Source: Bacillus zhangzhouensis (GTDB taxonomy: Bacteria; Bacillota; Bacilli; Bacillales; Bacillaceae). From it: a stretch of DNA of 64,000 nucleotides. The position numbers and the translations under genes are program-made. A model generated the notes under the pieces. It searched no databases and was not told where the DNA came from. It saw only the letters and a list, made by a program, of their open reading frames with translations. The stretch spans positions 2,108,001-2,172,000 of the forward strand of contig CP099514.1 of the NCBI GenBank assembly GCA_025809375.1. The letters are read 5' to 3'. The number at the start of each line of letters is the position of its first letter. The first letter of the stretch is position 1. Shown one piece after another: positions 10,033 to 18,991 of this stretch.

Positions 10033-11061
10033 TTATTGAATCAGCATAGCATCGCCAAAGCTGAAGAATCGGTATTCCTCTTTAACAGCCTCATTGTACG
10101 CTTTTAGTACGTGCTCTCGTCCGGCTAATGCGCTGACAAGCATAATTAACGAGGATTTTGGCAGATGGAAATTCGTGATCATGCCATCAATTGCCTTGAA
10201 TGTGTAGCCAGGGTAAATAAAGATCGACGTCCAGCCGCTTGAGGCTTTGAATTCACCATCATGTGCACTTGCAATGGTTTCAAGCGTTCTTGTTGACGTT
10301 GTGCCAACTGAAATAATCCGTCCGCCTTCCTTGCGAACGCGATTAAGCTCATCAGCTGTTTCTTCATTCATTTCATAAAACTCTGCGTGCATGTTGTGTT
10401 CTTCAATACGTTCTGAACTCACCGGACGAAACGTGCCAAGCCCTACATGCAGCGTAATGAAAGCAATGTGTACACCTTTCGCTTTCAGTGCATCCAGCAG
10501 CTCGGTTGTAAAGTGGAGACCGGCTGTTGGCGCAGCAGCGGAGCCAACCTCTTTTGAATAAACAGTTTGATAGCGTTCACGGTCGTCAAGCTGTTCTTTG
10601 ATATATGGAGGCAACGGCATTTCACCAAGGGATTCAAGCACTTCATAAAAAATGCCTGTATATTGAAACTCGACTTTTCTTCCACCATGTTCCATTTCTT
10701 CTGTACATACCGCTTGAAGCCGTCCATCACCGAAAGTGATAACCGTTCCTTTTTTCACCCGTTTGGCTGGTTTTACAAGAGTTTCCCAGTTGTCTCCTTC
10801 TTCTTGTTTCAATAGAAGAAGCTCAACTTTTGCACCTGTATCCTCTTTCATACCAAACAGACGTGCAGGCAGAACGCGAGTATTGTTTAGAACGAGACAA
10901 TCACCCTTTTGAAAATAATCGATGATTTGTGAGAATGTATCATGTGTAATCGCACCCGTTTGTTTGTTTAAGACCATCAGCCTTGATGCATCTCTTTTTT
11001 CAAGCGGCACTTGTGCAATTAATCTTTCTGGTAAATCAAAATCAAATAGTTCTAGCTTCAT
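10033..11061 (-). CDS. queA: S-adenosylmethionine:tRNA ribosyltransferase-isomerase
   Basis: Adds the cyclopentendiol from S-adenosylmethionine to preQ1-modified tRNA, giving epoxyqueuosine. 342 residues, as in B. subtilis. Conserved segments: [12 protein letters not shown] at the N-terminus, [20 protein letters not shown], and [10 protein letters not shown] near residue 180. I use ATG 11059-11061, with AGGTGAAGG just before it; the GTG nine bases upstream lies inside that ribosome binding site. Followed by tgt after 31 bases. Confidence 0.96.
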   Translation of the reverse strand: MKLELFDFDLPERLIAQVPLEKRDASRLMVLNKQTGAITHDTFSQIIDYFQKGDCLVLNNTRVLPARLFGMKEDTGAKVELLLLKQEEGDNWETLVKPAKRVKKGTVITFGDGRLQAVCTEEMEHGGRKVEFQYTGIFYEVLESLGEMPLPPYIKEQLDDRERYQTVYSKEVGSAAAPTAGLHFTTELLDALKAKGVHIAFITLHVGLGTFRPVSSERIEEHNMHAEFYEMNEETADELNRVRKEGGRIISVGTTSTRTLETIASAHDGEFKASSGWTSIFIYPGYTFKAIDGMITNFHLPKSSLIMLVSALAGREHVLKAYNEAVKEEYRFFSFGDAMLIQ

Positions 11062-11095
11062 TTCCTTCACCTATTCTGTAGTTAACTAGTTAACG

Positions 11096-11296
11096 TTATT
11101 TCATCCGTCCAAAGATATTCAGTAATATGGTTAGTACGATGCTAATGACAATGCATGTAATGACAGGAAAAAAGAACGTTACATTTCCTTTTTTCACAAA
11201 AATATCACCTGGAAGCTTACCAACCAATTGAAACACTAATCCTGCGGCAAAAAGGACACCACCTAAAATCATTAATATTTTAGGGAATTCAGTCAC
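11096..11296 (-). CDS. DUF2905 small membrane protein
   Basis: A 66-residue protein with two hydrophobic helices (about 8-27 and 41-62) separated by the loop [11 protein letters not shown], the mark of DUF2905. It probably corresponds to the small gene after ruvB in B. subtilis (yrzS), but I am not certain of the symbol. The chosen GTG start overlaps the last 8 bases of ruvB and has GGGAGG 9 bases ahead; the open frame extends further upstream only because it runs through ruvB. Function unknown; the coupling suggests translation together with ruvB. Confidence 0.75.
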   Translation of the reverse strand: MTEFPKILMILGGVLFAAGLVFQLVGKLPGDIFVKKGNVTFFFPVITCIVISIVLTILLNIFGRMK

Positions 11297-12293
11297 GAAC
11301 CGGAACCTCCCTTTGAAAATGTTCATACGCTTCTCTTGTGACGACCCGCCCTCTTGGTGTTCTTTGCAGGAAACCAATTTGCAGTAAGTACGGTTCGTAC
11401 ACATCTTCAATCGTATGTGATTCTTCTCCAATTGTCGCTGAGATCGTATCAAGCCCAACAGGACCGCCTCTAAATTTTTCGATCATACTTAAAAGCAGCT
11501 TATGGTCTATATGATCGAGACCAAGCCTGTCGACTTGAAGACGCTCAAGGGCATCTTCCGCTATATCCTGCGTAATGGCATGATTCCCAAGCACCTGCGC
11601 AAAATCTCTTACTCTTCTGAGCAAACGATTGGCTACCCTCGGTGTTCCCCGGGAACGTCTTGCAATCTCTTCGGCAGAGCGAATATCAATCCCAATCTCA
11701 AACAGCTCGGCTGTTCTTGCCACAATATGAGCCAAATCTCTTTGCTCATAGTATTCCAATCTTGCATGTACCCCAAACCTATCACGAAGCGGCGCTGTTA
11801 ACAGCCCGACACGGGTCGTTGCACCTACAAGCGTAAATGGCGGTAAATCAAGACGTACAGAGCGTGCTGTATCTCCTTTTCCAATGACAATATCTAAACA
11901 AAAATCCTCCATTGCCGGGTACAGCACTTCTTCAATTGAGCGCTGCAAGCGGTGAATTTCATCAATAAACAATACATCACCTGGCTCAAGAGATGTTAAG
12001 ATGGCCGCCAAATCACCAGGCCGCTCAATCGCTGGTCCTGACGTTGTACGCAGCTGAACATTCATTTCATTGGCAATGATCGACGCAAGTGTTGTTTTCC
12101 CAAGTCCAGGAGGTCCATATAAAAGGACGTGATCAAGCGTTTCCTGCCTCATGCGGGCAGCTTCAATAAATACGCTGAGATTATCCTTTACTTTTTGCTG
12201 ACCGATATATTGGCTAAGTGTCTGTGGCCGCAGACTTTGCTCAATGGCTGATTCATGGTTGTCTGCTTCAGTTGAGACGAGCCGTTCATCCAT
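11289..12293 (-). CDS. ruvB: Holliday junction branch-migration ATPase RuvB
   Basis: Hexameric AAA+ motor that drives branch migration with RuvA. 334 residues, as in B. subtilis. Walker [10 protein letters not shown] near residue 60, Walker [10 protein letters not shown] near residue 109, sensor 1 in LVGATTRVG, arginine finger region LRDRFG, and a C-terminal winged helix ([14 protein letters not shown]). Starts 11 bases after the end of ruvA, with which it forms an operon. Very conserved and unambiguous. Confidence 0.98.
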   Translation of the reverse strand: MDERLVSTEADNHESAIEQSLRPQTLSQYIGQQKVKDNLSVFIEAARMRQETLDHVLLYGPPGLGKTTLASIIANEMNVQLRTTSGPAIERPGDLAAILTSLEPGDVLFIDEIHRLQRSIEEVLYPAMEDFCLDIVIGKGDTARSVRLDLPPFTLVGATTRVGLLTAPLRDRFGVHARLEYYEQRDLAHIVARTAELFEIGIDIRSAEEIARRSRGTPRVANRLLRRVRDFAQVLGNHAITQDIAEDALERLQVDRLGLDHIDHKLLLSMIEKFRGGPVGLDTISATIGEESHTIEDVYEPYLLQIGFLQRTPRGRVVTREAYEHFQREVPVRD

Positions 12294-12304
12294 GAGACAT
12301 CACC

Positions 12305-12910
12305 CTATTTCAACATTTTTTGTAAAGCTTTTTTTACATATTGATCGGTTGTGAGATTCTTTTCTTCTTTTAATAATGGAAGAACCTTTTTGATTTCACG
12401 ATCACCGTATCCAAGGACACTTAAGGCTTCAAGCGCTTCATCTAATGCAGTTTGCTGCGTTTCGACCTGAAAGTGGTCCTCGTGATTAAATAAGTTGCCA
12501 ATCATTTCTGGCACCACATCTGCAAGTTTGCCTTTTAGATCCAGAATGATTTGACGTGCTGTTTTTTTTCCTACACCAGGGAATTTAATCAGGAACGCTT
12601 CATCTTCACGTTCTATTGCTGAAATGACAGCACCAGGATCACCGGAAGCAAGAATGGCGAGTGCCCCCTTTGGCCCAATTCCTGTGACATTTAACAGTTT
12701 TGTGAACAGCGCTTTTTCTTCTCGTGTTTGAAAACCATATAACGAAAATGCGTCTTCTTTTATGTAATGATACGTATAAATCGTTTCTTGTCTGTTTACT
12801 CGATAGATAAACGGGTTTGGGGTATAGACTTGATATCCCACTCCGCCGTTTTCAATGACAACATATTGCGGGCACACATAATCAATGGTCCCTTTTACAA
12901 ACTCTATCAC
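12305..12910 (-). CDS. ruvA: Holliday junction DNA-binding protein RuvA
   Basis: Tetrameric junction-recognition subunit of RuvAB. An N-terminal OB fold, then two helix-hairpin-helix motifs ([16 protein letters not shown] and [20 protein letters not shown]), and a C-terminal RuvB-binding domain after an acidic linker. I start at GTG 12908-12910, giving 201 residues, the B. subtilis length, with AGAGGTG properly spaced; the earlier in-frame GTG is part of that ribosome binding site. Confidence 0.96.
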   Translation of the reverse strand: MIEFVKGTIDYVCPQYVVIENGGVGYQVYTPNPFIYRVNRQETIYTYHYIKEDAFSLYGFQTREEKALFTKLLNVTGIGPKGALAILASGDPGAVISAIEREDEAFLIKFPGVGKKTARQIILDLKGKLADVVPEMIGNLFNHEDHFQVETQQTALDEALEALSVLGYGDREIKKVLPLLKEEKNLTTDQYVKKALQKMLK

Positions 12911-13015
12911 CGTTTTCACCTCTTTGACTGTTCTTCATTGTAACATAAATCGAAGAGAAAACCGCAATAAAAGTTAACATACGTTCGCTCAGTACATTTT
13001 TATCATGAAACCACG

Positions 13016-13051
13016 AAAAACAGCTTGCGGCCTTGATACCAGCAAGCTGTT
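13016..13051 (-). terminator. Terminator of bofC
   Basis: AACAGCTTGC and GCAAGCTGTT form a 10-pair stem; on the minus strand a run of five T follows. It lies 8 bases past the bofC stop codon. Confidence 0.8.
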
Positions 13052-13058
13052 ACACTCT

Positions 13059-13571
13059 TTAAAACGATAGTTCATTTCGGTAAGGCTTCATGACTTCAAG
13101 CACATGCTCAAATTCATCCTTTGTTCGAAAAGGAATGCCTTGCTCAAGCTGCTTTTCCACATGACTTTCTAAACGGGACGTATCAATTTGAAAAAAGAGA
13201 TGAACAGGCTCCGTCCAGCCGTCAGGCCTTCCATGAAACGTAGAAATTACACCGTCCTCTGATAATCCGATATACCCATTTGCTTTACTTAATGGAGAGA
13301 TATCATCAATTTGCTTTCTAAAAAGGGCAAAATCCTCTTTTTGTTCTACCAGCGTCCAGCCTTTATACTGCGCCCAGAATGTGTCTTTGTCTTCTAATGA
13401 TGCCCGGTGTCTTTCAATACTCACATCGCCGTCTAGATAGACTTTTTCAAGCTGGACGGTGATAGAGTTTGACTGCTTTTGCAAGTGTTCTTTCCCTTCC
13501 ATATCTGCAGCGAGAAAAAGCACACTTGTCATGATAAGTCCTGTAACGAAACATTTCATCTTCACTTTCAC
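13059..13571 (-). CDS. bofC: Forespore regulator of the sigma-K checkpoint, BofC
   Basis: Secreted from the forespore into the intermembrane space, BofC slows SpoIVB-dependent activation of pro-sigma-K processing. The 170-residue product has an N-terminal signal-type segment (about 5-23) and a mature domain with DGDVSIERHRASLED and GYIGLSEDGVISTFHGRPD. The start is GTG 13571 with AGAGGTG ahead. Its target pathway includes SpoIVFA and SpoIVFB, encoded at 27-28.7 kb here. In B. subtilis, as I recall, bofC follows csbX; csbX is absent here. Confidence 0.88.
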   Translation of the reverse strand: MKVKMKCFVTGLIMTSVLFLAADMEGKEHLQKQSNSITVQLEKVYLDGDVSIERHRASLEDKDTFWAQYKGWTLVEQKEDFALFRKQIDDISPLSKANGYIGLSEDGVISTFHGRPDGWTEPVHLFFQIDTSRLESHVEKQLEQGIPFRTKDEFEHVLEVMKPYRNELSF

Positions 13572-13797
13572 TATTTACACCTCTTTAGAACATGAGATCG
13601 ATGCATGACATATGTAGTTTGACCATTTTTCTAAACATTAATCAAATCGATGATTCAATTGTATGTTAAGAGTCTTTCGTTGTATCCTTCATTCGTAAAT
13701 GTTATGTTTTATACAATCCATTGTATTATCGAATGACACGGTTTTTTCATCATTCGTTTTTCAGCCGCATAAACTGAAACCAAAGAAGGTGAAGTCA

Positions 13798-14442
13798 ATG
13801 TCAGATGTCAAAAGATTAGCCGAATCAATTCAGTATCATGAAGAAAAACGTTTTCATAAGCTTGCCTATAAACCAGCAGAGCTTGAACTGTGCGGCAAAG
13901 GAAGAAGTGCCTATGTCTTTTTATACAAAAAAGACGGCAAGAAAATGGCACTAAAAGTCTTTTTCCCTTCTTATCAGCATATTGCCCGCAAAGAGGCTGC
14001 CATTTACGAAAAACTTTCTGGTTCGTCTTACTACCCTGAGATTTATGAGTCTGGGGATCAGTATATTTTAATGGAATATATTAAAGGCTACACATTCTAT
14101 GAATGCCTTACAAAAGGAATTCCTATTAAAAAACAAATGATTGATCAAGTCGATGAAGCGCTGAAGGAAGCGCGCGAGAAAGGATTGAATCCTTCTGATA
14201 TTCATCTACGCAATCTGATCTTAACAAAAGAAGGACGGATCAAGGTCATTGACGTGGCCAGGTTCACGCAAACGAAAGCATGTCATCAATGGGATGATTT
14301 AAAAGCCGCTTATGCTTATTACCAAAAACCTTTTTTCCCTAAAAAAGCACCGCGTCTGTGGCTTGAAGTGATTGCTTATTTGTATAAAAAGAACTGGCTG
14401 TTCCGCGGGCAGCTTAATAAACGAAATGATTTTTCTGCATAA
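13798..14442 (+). CDS. yrzF: Protein-kinase-like protein YrzF
   Basis: A 214-residue protein with a compact kinase fold: a Gly-rich loop (GKGRSAYVF), an ATP-binding lysine in MALKVFF, a hinge-like YILMEYIKGYTFYE, a catalytic-loop equivalent DIHLRNLIL and a metal-binding Asp in IKVIDVARF where canonical kinases have DFG. It corresponds to B. subtilis YrzF. I start at ATG 13798 after AAAGAAGGTGAAGTCA; upstream in-frame codons have no ribosome binding site. Substrate unknown; the setting among sporulation genes is suggestive only. Confidence 0.82.
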   Translation: MSDVKRLAESIQYHEEKRFHKLAYKPAELELCGKGRSAYVFLYKKDGKKMALKVFFPSYQHIARKEAAIYEKLSGSSYYPEIYESGDQYILMEYIKGYTFYECLTKGIPIKKQMIDQVDEALKEAREKGLNPSDIHLRNLILTKEGRIKVIDVARFTQTKACHQWDDLKAAYAYYQKPFFPKKAPRLWLEVIAYLYKKNWLFRGQLNKRNDFSA

Positions 14443-14444
14443 TG

Positions 14445-14472
14445 AAAGCCGCTCTCTCTCTGAGCGGCTTTC
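14445..14472. terminator. Bidirectional terminator between yrzF and the next gene
   Basis: AAAGCCGCTC and GAGCGGCTTT form a 10-pair stem with a 7-base loop between two convergent genes. Confidence 0.8.
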
Positions 14473-14477
14473 TGCTG

Positions 14478-14660
14478 TTATTCTGTTTCTACATGGATAC
14501 TATTGACGTTTAATAGGTTAATGATTTCATTATTCAGCTTAAACCAATGATTGGCTTCTTCAATTTTTTTATACACATCATAGGTAGCTGGACGTTTTAG
14601 CTTGAAATCAAGCACTTCCCCATTGTTCATATGAAATGTTACCTTAAATACTTTCATCAT
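14478..14660 (-). CDS. Hypothetical 60-residue protein
   Basis: I do not recognise this protein. It is small, soluble and mixed alpha/beta in appearance, starting M-MKVFKVTFHMNNGEV and ending with NLLNVNSIHVETE. The start ATG at 14660 has AAGGTGATCTT ahead; an in-frame codon 36 bases upstream has none. The pattern (short strands, then a helix with Trp-Phe, then strands) recalls small Bacillus proteins of unknown function. Convergent with yrzF and divergent from the next small ORF. Confidence 0.65.
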   Translation of the reverse strand: MMKVFKVTFHMNNGEVLDFKLKRPATYDVYKKIEEANHWFKLNNEIINLLNVNSIHVETE

Positions 14661-14808
14661 AAGATCACCTTCCACTCGTTCTTGTTCGCTGGTCAAATAG
14701 ATCAGCTCTTTTCATTCATTCTCTATTGAACTCGTTTCCCCTCCTTGTTTCCATTCAAACCTCTCATATCTGCAAAGAAGTATATTGGTTAAAAAGGAGA
14801 CTGTCTTG

Positions 14809-14895
14809 ATGAAACTGAAAAAGCCAGAAAGAAAAACAGTCTTTTTTCATTTAACAGATGCGCTCATTCCGAGTGTAGACATGATGGCACATTGA
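14809..14895 (+). CDS. Possible 28-residue peptide
   Basis: A short ORF, M-K-L-K-K-P-E-R-K-T at its start, with a basic N-terminus and a more hydrophobic C-terminal half ending SVDMMAH. AAGGAG at 14794-14799 is 9 bases before the ATG, a textbook ribosome binding site, and the terminator at 14924-14950 works on this strand as well. No family recognised. It occupies the 300-base gap between the 60-residue gene and coxA, where B. subtilis (from memory) has a YebC-family gene. It may be chance. Confidence 0.35.
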   Translation: MKLKKPERKTVFFHLTDALIPSVDMMAH

Positions 14896-14923
14896 ACAAA
14901 GGTTTTTTCACCTTTTAAGAAAA

Positions 14924-14950
14924 GGCTAAAGTTCGTAATGAACTTTAGCC
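14924..14950. terminator. Terminator of coxA, two-way
   Basis: GGCTAAAGTTC (14924-14934) and GAACTTTAGCC (14940-14950) form an 11-pair stem with a 5-base loop; T-rich tracts follow on both strands (CCTTTTC on minus, CCTTTTG on plus). Confidence 0.85.
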
Positions 14951-14964
14951 CTTTTGGTGTCAAA

Positions 14965-15582
14965 CTATCGGGTCATGCCTGTTTGTCCTGTTTCAAATTG
15001 CGTTCTTCTCATATCTCTAAAGCGTGTGAATGCTCCTTCATCTTTTATGACTTGGACTGTTCTTCCATCCGCATAACGAGTCGCTGCTTCTTCTATTTGT
15101 GATACGCCTTCTGACGTCAGGCGGCCATCTGATTTAATGGCAATATACACATTTTCATCCGTCACCATAACTTGAGAGTCTGCCACGTGATTCATTTTAT
15201 TGACACGGTTGGCAATTTTTCTTGAACGCTGAATGTTCTCTTGTTTATCGTAGCCTGAGAACGACATTTGGTTATGATAGTTCATATCTCCATGACTGTA
15301 GCGTCCATCTCCACCTGTGAGAGGCATTCGATCATCGGCTTGAGGACGTGTTCGGTAGTCAACATTCGTTGTATTTCTCCCGTTCATTCCCTCCATGAGC
15401 TCAGAAACTGGTCCTTGATGATCCTGGTTGTTGTCTTCCGCTCGTTGATTCGAATGATAACCAACCGGCTGGCCTGATTGATTATGACGTGTATCGACAC
15501 CTGCATTGTTATTTGTACCACATGCCGTTAAACCAATAGGAAGAAGCACTAATGCGATTGTTTTTTGCCATTTTTGTCTCAA
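14965..15582 (-). CDS. coxA: Spore cortex lipoprotein of the YhcN/YlaJ type, CoxA
   Basis: A 205-residue sporulation lipoprotein. Starting at TTG 15580-15582, with AGGGGG spaced ahead, gives a compact lipoprotein signal peptide ending L-T-A-C with Cys21 as the lipidated residue. The mature part begins with a Gln/Asn/His-rich, disordered stretch and ends with the YhcN/YlaJ domain (SRKIANRVNKMNHVADSQVMV onward, about 120-190). Position beside safA matches B. subtilis coxA, whose product is found in the spore cortex. An upstream in-frame ATG would put 20 residues before the signal peptide and is rejected. Confidence 0.88.
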   Translation of the reverse strand: MRQKWQKTIALVLLPIGLTACGTNNNAGVDTRHNQSGQPVGYHSNQRAEDNNQDHQGPVSELMEGMNGRNTTNVDYRTRPQADDRMPLTGGDGRYSHGDMNYHNQMSFSGYDKQENIQRSRKIANRVNKMNHVADSQVMVTDENVYIAIKSDGRLTSEGVSQIEEAATRYADGRTVQVIKDEGAFTRFRDMRRTQFETGQTGMTR

Positions 15583-15680
15583 ACGAAAAACCCCCTGTAC
15601 AAATTCAATCTCATGAGCGTGAAACAGGCTCTGTTTTAGCATGTACAGTTAGGAAAAAAATCAAGCTGTCAGTTATAAAC

Positions 15681-15707
15681 AAAAAAAGGAACGATGGAGA
15701 TCGTTCC
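15681..15707 (-). terminator. Terminator of safA
   Basis: GGAACGAT and ATCGTTCC form an 8-pair stem with a 4-base loop, followed on the minus strand by seven T; 8 bases past the safA stop. Confidence 0.85.
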
Positions 15708-15715
15708 TTCTGTCA

Positions 15716-16900
15716 TTAACCTTCTTCTTCCTCCTCCGGTCTTGCAAAAACGGACGGACCTGGATATGGCTGCATGTAAGGCTGAGCTGGATAAGCTCCC
15801 ATTTGGTCATAAGGAACAGGATTCGGATAATGTCCTGGCCATGGCTGATGATGCTTCATGCCATCATCGCATCCGCAGTCTTCCTTGCCATATGCTGCAT
15901 TAGACACGTTTGGATAAGAACCTTGATTTGCGTTGGCATTTGCGTTAGCGTTTGAATGCATATGGTGCTGCCAGTGATGTCCGTCGTTTGCATGGTGCTC
16001 ATGATTTTCCCCGTAGTAAGCTGGCACTTGATACGCAGGATAATACGGATGAGCCGGGTATGGATATGGCATCATGTGATGGTGATAATATGGCTGGATA
16101 GGATAACATAGACCTGATCCAGGTAAAATTGGCGATGCCGGGACCATTTGCTGCGGATATGGATACATTGCTGGCATGTAATGACCATAACCATAATAAG
16201 GATCATATGGTTCATGATGATGCTCTTTATTTTCAGCTATTCCTCCTACCGCTGCCCCTCCCACATTCGGCATTTGCGGGAAATTAGGAAGGTTTGGGTA
16301 ATTGCTGTGCTCCATATCTTTTCCCTCCTCTTTTTGATGCGGAATATGAATAAATGGATCATACCCCTTTGCCACTTCATCTTTTAAATGGCCCTTATTT
16401 TCATAATGAACATGATCCTTGTGATCTTTATGGTCTTTATTTTCATGATGAACATCCTTATGATCCTTTTTGTCATGAACGTGATCTTTTTTCTCATGAT
16501 GATCTTTTTTGGGAGGAGGCGTGAGTGGCTGGTAGAGATTGGTCTGATAATAGTTCACATCGACTTGTGGAAAAACTGGCTGCTCGATTTTTGGCACTGG
16601 CGGTACATAAGGTACCGGTTCATTTGGCTTTTCCTTCGGTTTCGTATCTTGCACTTGCACGACATCTTTTGGCTTTTCTTTCACATACGGATGTTCTTTC
16701 GTTTTTGGCATTTCTTTTGCTTTGTGTTGATCTGTTTTCACAGGAACACCACTAGATGGAATCTTAATCTTCATACCCGGCATGATCAAATCAGGATTAC
16801 TGAGCTGTGAATTTAGTTTTTTCAATTCTTGAAAGTCGACTCCGTATTTCTTTGAAATTTTCCAAAGGGAGTCTCCTTTTTGCACAATATGAATTTTCAA
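15716..16900 (-). CDS. safA: Spore coat morphogenetic protein SafA
   Basis: Inner-coat assembly protein that binds cortex peptidoglycan through its N-terminal LysM domain (about 2-48, HIVQKGDSLWKISKKYG) and recruits coat proteins; it is known to interact with SpoVID. 394 residues (B. subtilis 387). After the LysM comes a Lys/Pro linker, a highly charged Lys-Asp-His tract (about 131-172) and a Tyr/Pro/His-rich C-terminal half. An internal ATG at codon 196 carries a strong ribosome binding site, which would give a C-terminal form like the C30 protein of B. subtilis. Start ATG follows GGAGGGG. Confidence 0.92.
   Translation of the reverse strand: MKIHIVQKGDSLWKISKKYGVDFQELKKLNSQLSNPDLIMPGMKIKIPSSGVPVKTDQHKAKEMPKTKEHPYVKEKPKDVVQVQDTKPKEKPNEPVPYVPPVPKIEQPVFPQVDVNYYQTNLYQPLTPPPKKDHHEKKDHVHDKKDHKDVHHENKDHKDHKDHVHYENKGHLKDEVAKGYDPFIHIPHQKEEGKDMEHSNYPNLPNFPQMPNVGGAAVGGIAENKEHHHEPYDPYYGYGHYMPAMYPYPQQMVPASPILPGSGLCYPIQPYYHHHMMPYPYPAHPYYPAYQVPAYYGENHEHHANDGHHWQHHMHSNANANANANQGSYPNVSNAAYGKEDCGCDDGMKHHQPWPGHYPNPVPYDQMGAYPAQPYMQPYPGPSVFARPEEEEEG
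16313..16328 (-). promoter_or_regulatory. Internal ribosome binding site and start within safA
   Basis: GGAGGG (16323-16328) sits 7 bases before the in-frame ATG (16313-16315, codon 196). Such spacing is optimal for Bacillus. In B. subtilis SafA a C-terminal form is made by internal initiation; this site would make a 199-residue product without the LysM domain. Confidence 0.6.
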
Positions 16901-17031
16901 CGTTTTCCCCTCCTATGCAAAACGTGAACGTAACGGTTATGTCAGAAGTACAATATGTTTCAACATAAATTTATGCTTATTTACAAGCCGATATGATAAA
17001 AACTTGTTTTCTGATAGGAGGGGCTGATTGA

Positions 17032-18141
17032 TTATTGAATGGCGAGCATTTTCTTGAGTGCACGTAATGCGTCTTTCGTGGTGTCTTCATTGACCTGTAT
17101 CAACCCAACGGGCTGACCCTTCTCAATGCTTTCAAGTGACCATAGCAAATGAGGCAGATCAATCCGGTTCATTGTCAAGCATGGACACATATCTGGGTTG
17201 AGGGATTCAATTTGTTTATCTGGGTGCTGTGCAATGATCCGTTTGACTAAATTCATCTCTGTTCCAATCGCCCACTTGCTTCCTGATGGCGCCTGTTTGA
17301 TTGTATCAATAATAAATTTCGTTGAACCTGCTAGATCAGAAGCCCTTACGACCTCATGCGTGCATTCAGGATGGACAAGAATTTGAATGTCACGGTCTTT
17401 TTTTCTCATGTCTTCTATATTCCGAACAGTAAACTTCTCATGTACAGAGCAATGGCCTTTCCATAAAACCATCTTGATCCGGGAAAGCGGCTGATCAGTG
17501 ATCAGCTTTTCTTCTATCTGATCCCAGACAGCCATGTCTTCTAGCGGAATACCTAAGTCAAAAGCCGTATTACGCCCTAGATGCTGATCAGGGAGAAATA
17601 AAATCCGCTCTTTTTGTGTCAGTGCCCACTCGAGTACTTTTTTAGCGTTTGACGAAGTAACAGTCGCCCCGCCATGCTTGCCGACAAATGCTTTAATATC
17701 TGCTGTTGAATTGACATACGTAAGTGGAAGTATTGTATCACCAAACAGATCAGTGAGCTGCTCCCATGCTCTGTCTGTTTGTTTCATATTTGCCATATCC
17801 GCCATTGAACAGCCTGCCCTCATATCTGGCAATAGGACGCTTTGATTCTTGTTTGACAGCATATCTGCCGTTTCTGCCATAAAGTGAACACCGCAAAACA
17901 CAATGTATTCAGCCTCGTGATTGTCTGCCGCTATTTGTGCCAGCTGCAATGAATCTCCTGCTGCATCTGCAAATTCGATGACCTCATCCTTTTGATAATG
18001 ATGGCATGGTATAAAAAGCTTTGAGCCAAAAGCCCGCTTCATTTCTAACACTCGCTGCTTCATCTCATCATCAGAGCGGTGTTTATATTCATCTGGCATC
18101 ATGACTGCATGTTGATTGGCTAATACATTAAGCATGGACAT
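17032..18141 (-). CDS. nadA: Quinolinate synthase NadA
   Basis: Condenses iminoaspartate with dihydroxyacetone phosphate to quinolinate, the second step of NAD synthesis, using a [4Fe-4S] cluster. 369 residues. Cluster cysteines expected at C111 (MRAGCSMAD), in [11 protein letters not shown] and in [11 protein letters not shown]. Also CHHYQKDEV near the N-terminus and the phosphate-binding TVTSSNAKK. The ATG lies inside the end of nadC (14-base overlap), so translation is coupled. The cluster needs the cysteine desulfurase encoded by the divergent nifS. Confidence 0.97.
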   Translation of the reverse strand: MSMLNVLANQHAVMMPDEYKHRSDDEMKQRVLEMKRAFGSKLFIPCHHYQKDEVIEFADAAGDSLQLAQIAADNHEAEYIVFCGVHFMAETADMLSNKNQSVLLPDMRAGCSMADMANMKQTDRAWEQLTDLFGDTILPLTYVNSTADIKAFVGKHGGATVTSSNAKKVLEWALTQKERILFLPDQHLGRNTAFDLGIPLEDMAVWDQIEEKLITDQPLSRIKMVLWKGHCSVHEKFTVRNIEDMRKKDRDIQILVHPECTHEVVRASDLAGSTKFIIDTIKQAPSGSKWAIGTEMNLVKRIIAQHPDKQIESLNPDMCPCLTMNRIDLPHLLWSLESIEKGQPVGLIQVNEDTTKDALRALKKMLAIQ

Positions 18142-18991
18142 GAGTCGTTCCCCCTTTATGACTGAATTCCATATTCATACTAAAATCAAATGCTGGAGCA
18201 GAATGAGTCAGAAAACCAAGTGAAATAAGATCGACTCCTGTCCCTCTGTAGCTTGGCAATGTCTCTAACGTAATGCCCCCTGAAGCCTCTGTCAGAATGG
18301 ACTCTGGTGTCATTTGTTTAAAACGTTTTACCTCGTCCGGAGAGCAGTTATCAAACATGATGACATCCGCTTTTGCATCAATGGCTTCTATAAGCTGCGT
18401 TTCTGATTCAATTTCCACTTCAATTTTCACCATATGACCGGCATATGCTCTTGCTTTTTCTACGGCTTCACGAATAGATCCGCATGCGGCAATATGATTA
18501 TCTTTAATCATCACCCCATCCGATAAGCCAAAGCGATGATTCTTTCCACCCCCTGTCTTCACTGCGTATTTCTCTAACATACGCAAGCCGGGTGTCGTTT
18601 TTCTCGTATCACAAATCGTAATAGACGAGTCTCCTAATCGCTGCACCGCCTCATGTGTTAAAGTGGCGATACCTGTCATTCGCTGCAATAGATTTAAAAT
18701 GACCCGTTCTCCTTTTAATAAATCGTTGACTGGGCCCTTTATTTTCGCCAGTACAGCACCAGAATGAATCCAATCACCTTCTTGAAAAAACTGCTCAGTT
18801 TGAATCTGTTCATTCAACAGGCGGTATCCTAGATCAATCACTTGTGATCCTGCCAATACACCAGATTGTTTCGCAATGATAAGAGCTGTTCCTTTCTTGT
18901 CTCCAAAGATGGCATCAGCTGATACATCTCCAAAGCCAATATCTTCTGTGAAAAAATGAGTGAGCATTTGTCTTAACTGTAAACGTTCCAT
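18128..18991 (-). CDS. nadC: Nicotinate-nucleotide pyrophosphorylase NadC
   Basis: Converts quinolinate and phosphoribosyl pyrophosphate to nicotinate mononucleotide. 287 residues. Family motifs: [42 protein letters not shown] stretch (split here: [23 protein letters not shown]), IKDNHI and [11 protein letters not shown]. Overlaps nadB by 19 bases and nadA by 14, so nadB-nadC-nadA is a tightly packed operon. ATG preceded by AAAGGATCGG. Confidence 0.97.
   Translation of the reverse strand: MERLQLRQMLTHFFTEDIGFGDVSADAIFGDKKGTALIIAKQSGVLAGSQVIDLGYRLLNEQIQTEQFFQEGDWIHSGAVLAKIKGPVNDLLKGERVILNLLQRMTGIATLTHEAVQRLGDSSITICDTRKTTPGLRMLEKYAVKTGGGKNHRFGLSDGVMIKDNHIAACGSIREAVEKARAYAGHMVKIEVEIESETQLIEAIDAKADVIMFDNCSPDEVKRFKQMTPESILTEASGGITLETLPSYRGTGVDLISLGFLTHSAPAFDFSMNMEFSHKGGTTHVHA

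Noticed and set aside
11297..11458. Longer N-terminus for the DUF2905 protein
   Set aside because: The extra 54 codons run through ruvB in another frame and show no conserved sequence; the GTG at 11296 has a proper ribosome binding site.
13572..13797. Sigma-G promoter for bofC
   Set aside because: Only a weak TGTTTA/CATATGT pair could be made out; not good enough to report as a feature.
16148..16810. Long hydrophobic plus-strand ORFs opposite safA
   Set aside because: Reverse complement of His/Asp/Lys-rich codons of safA; no start signal and no family.
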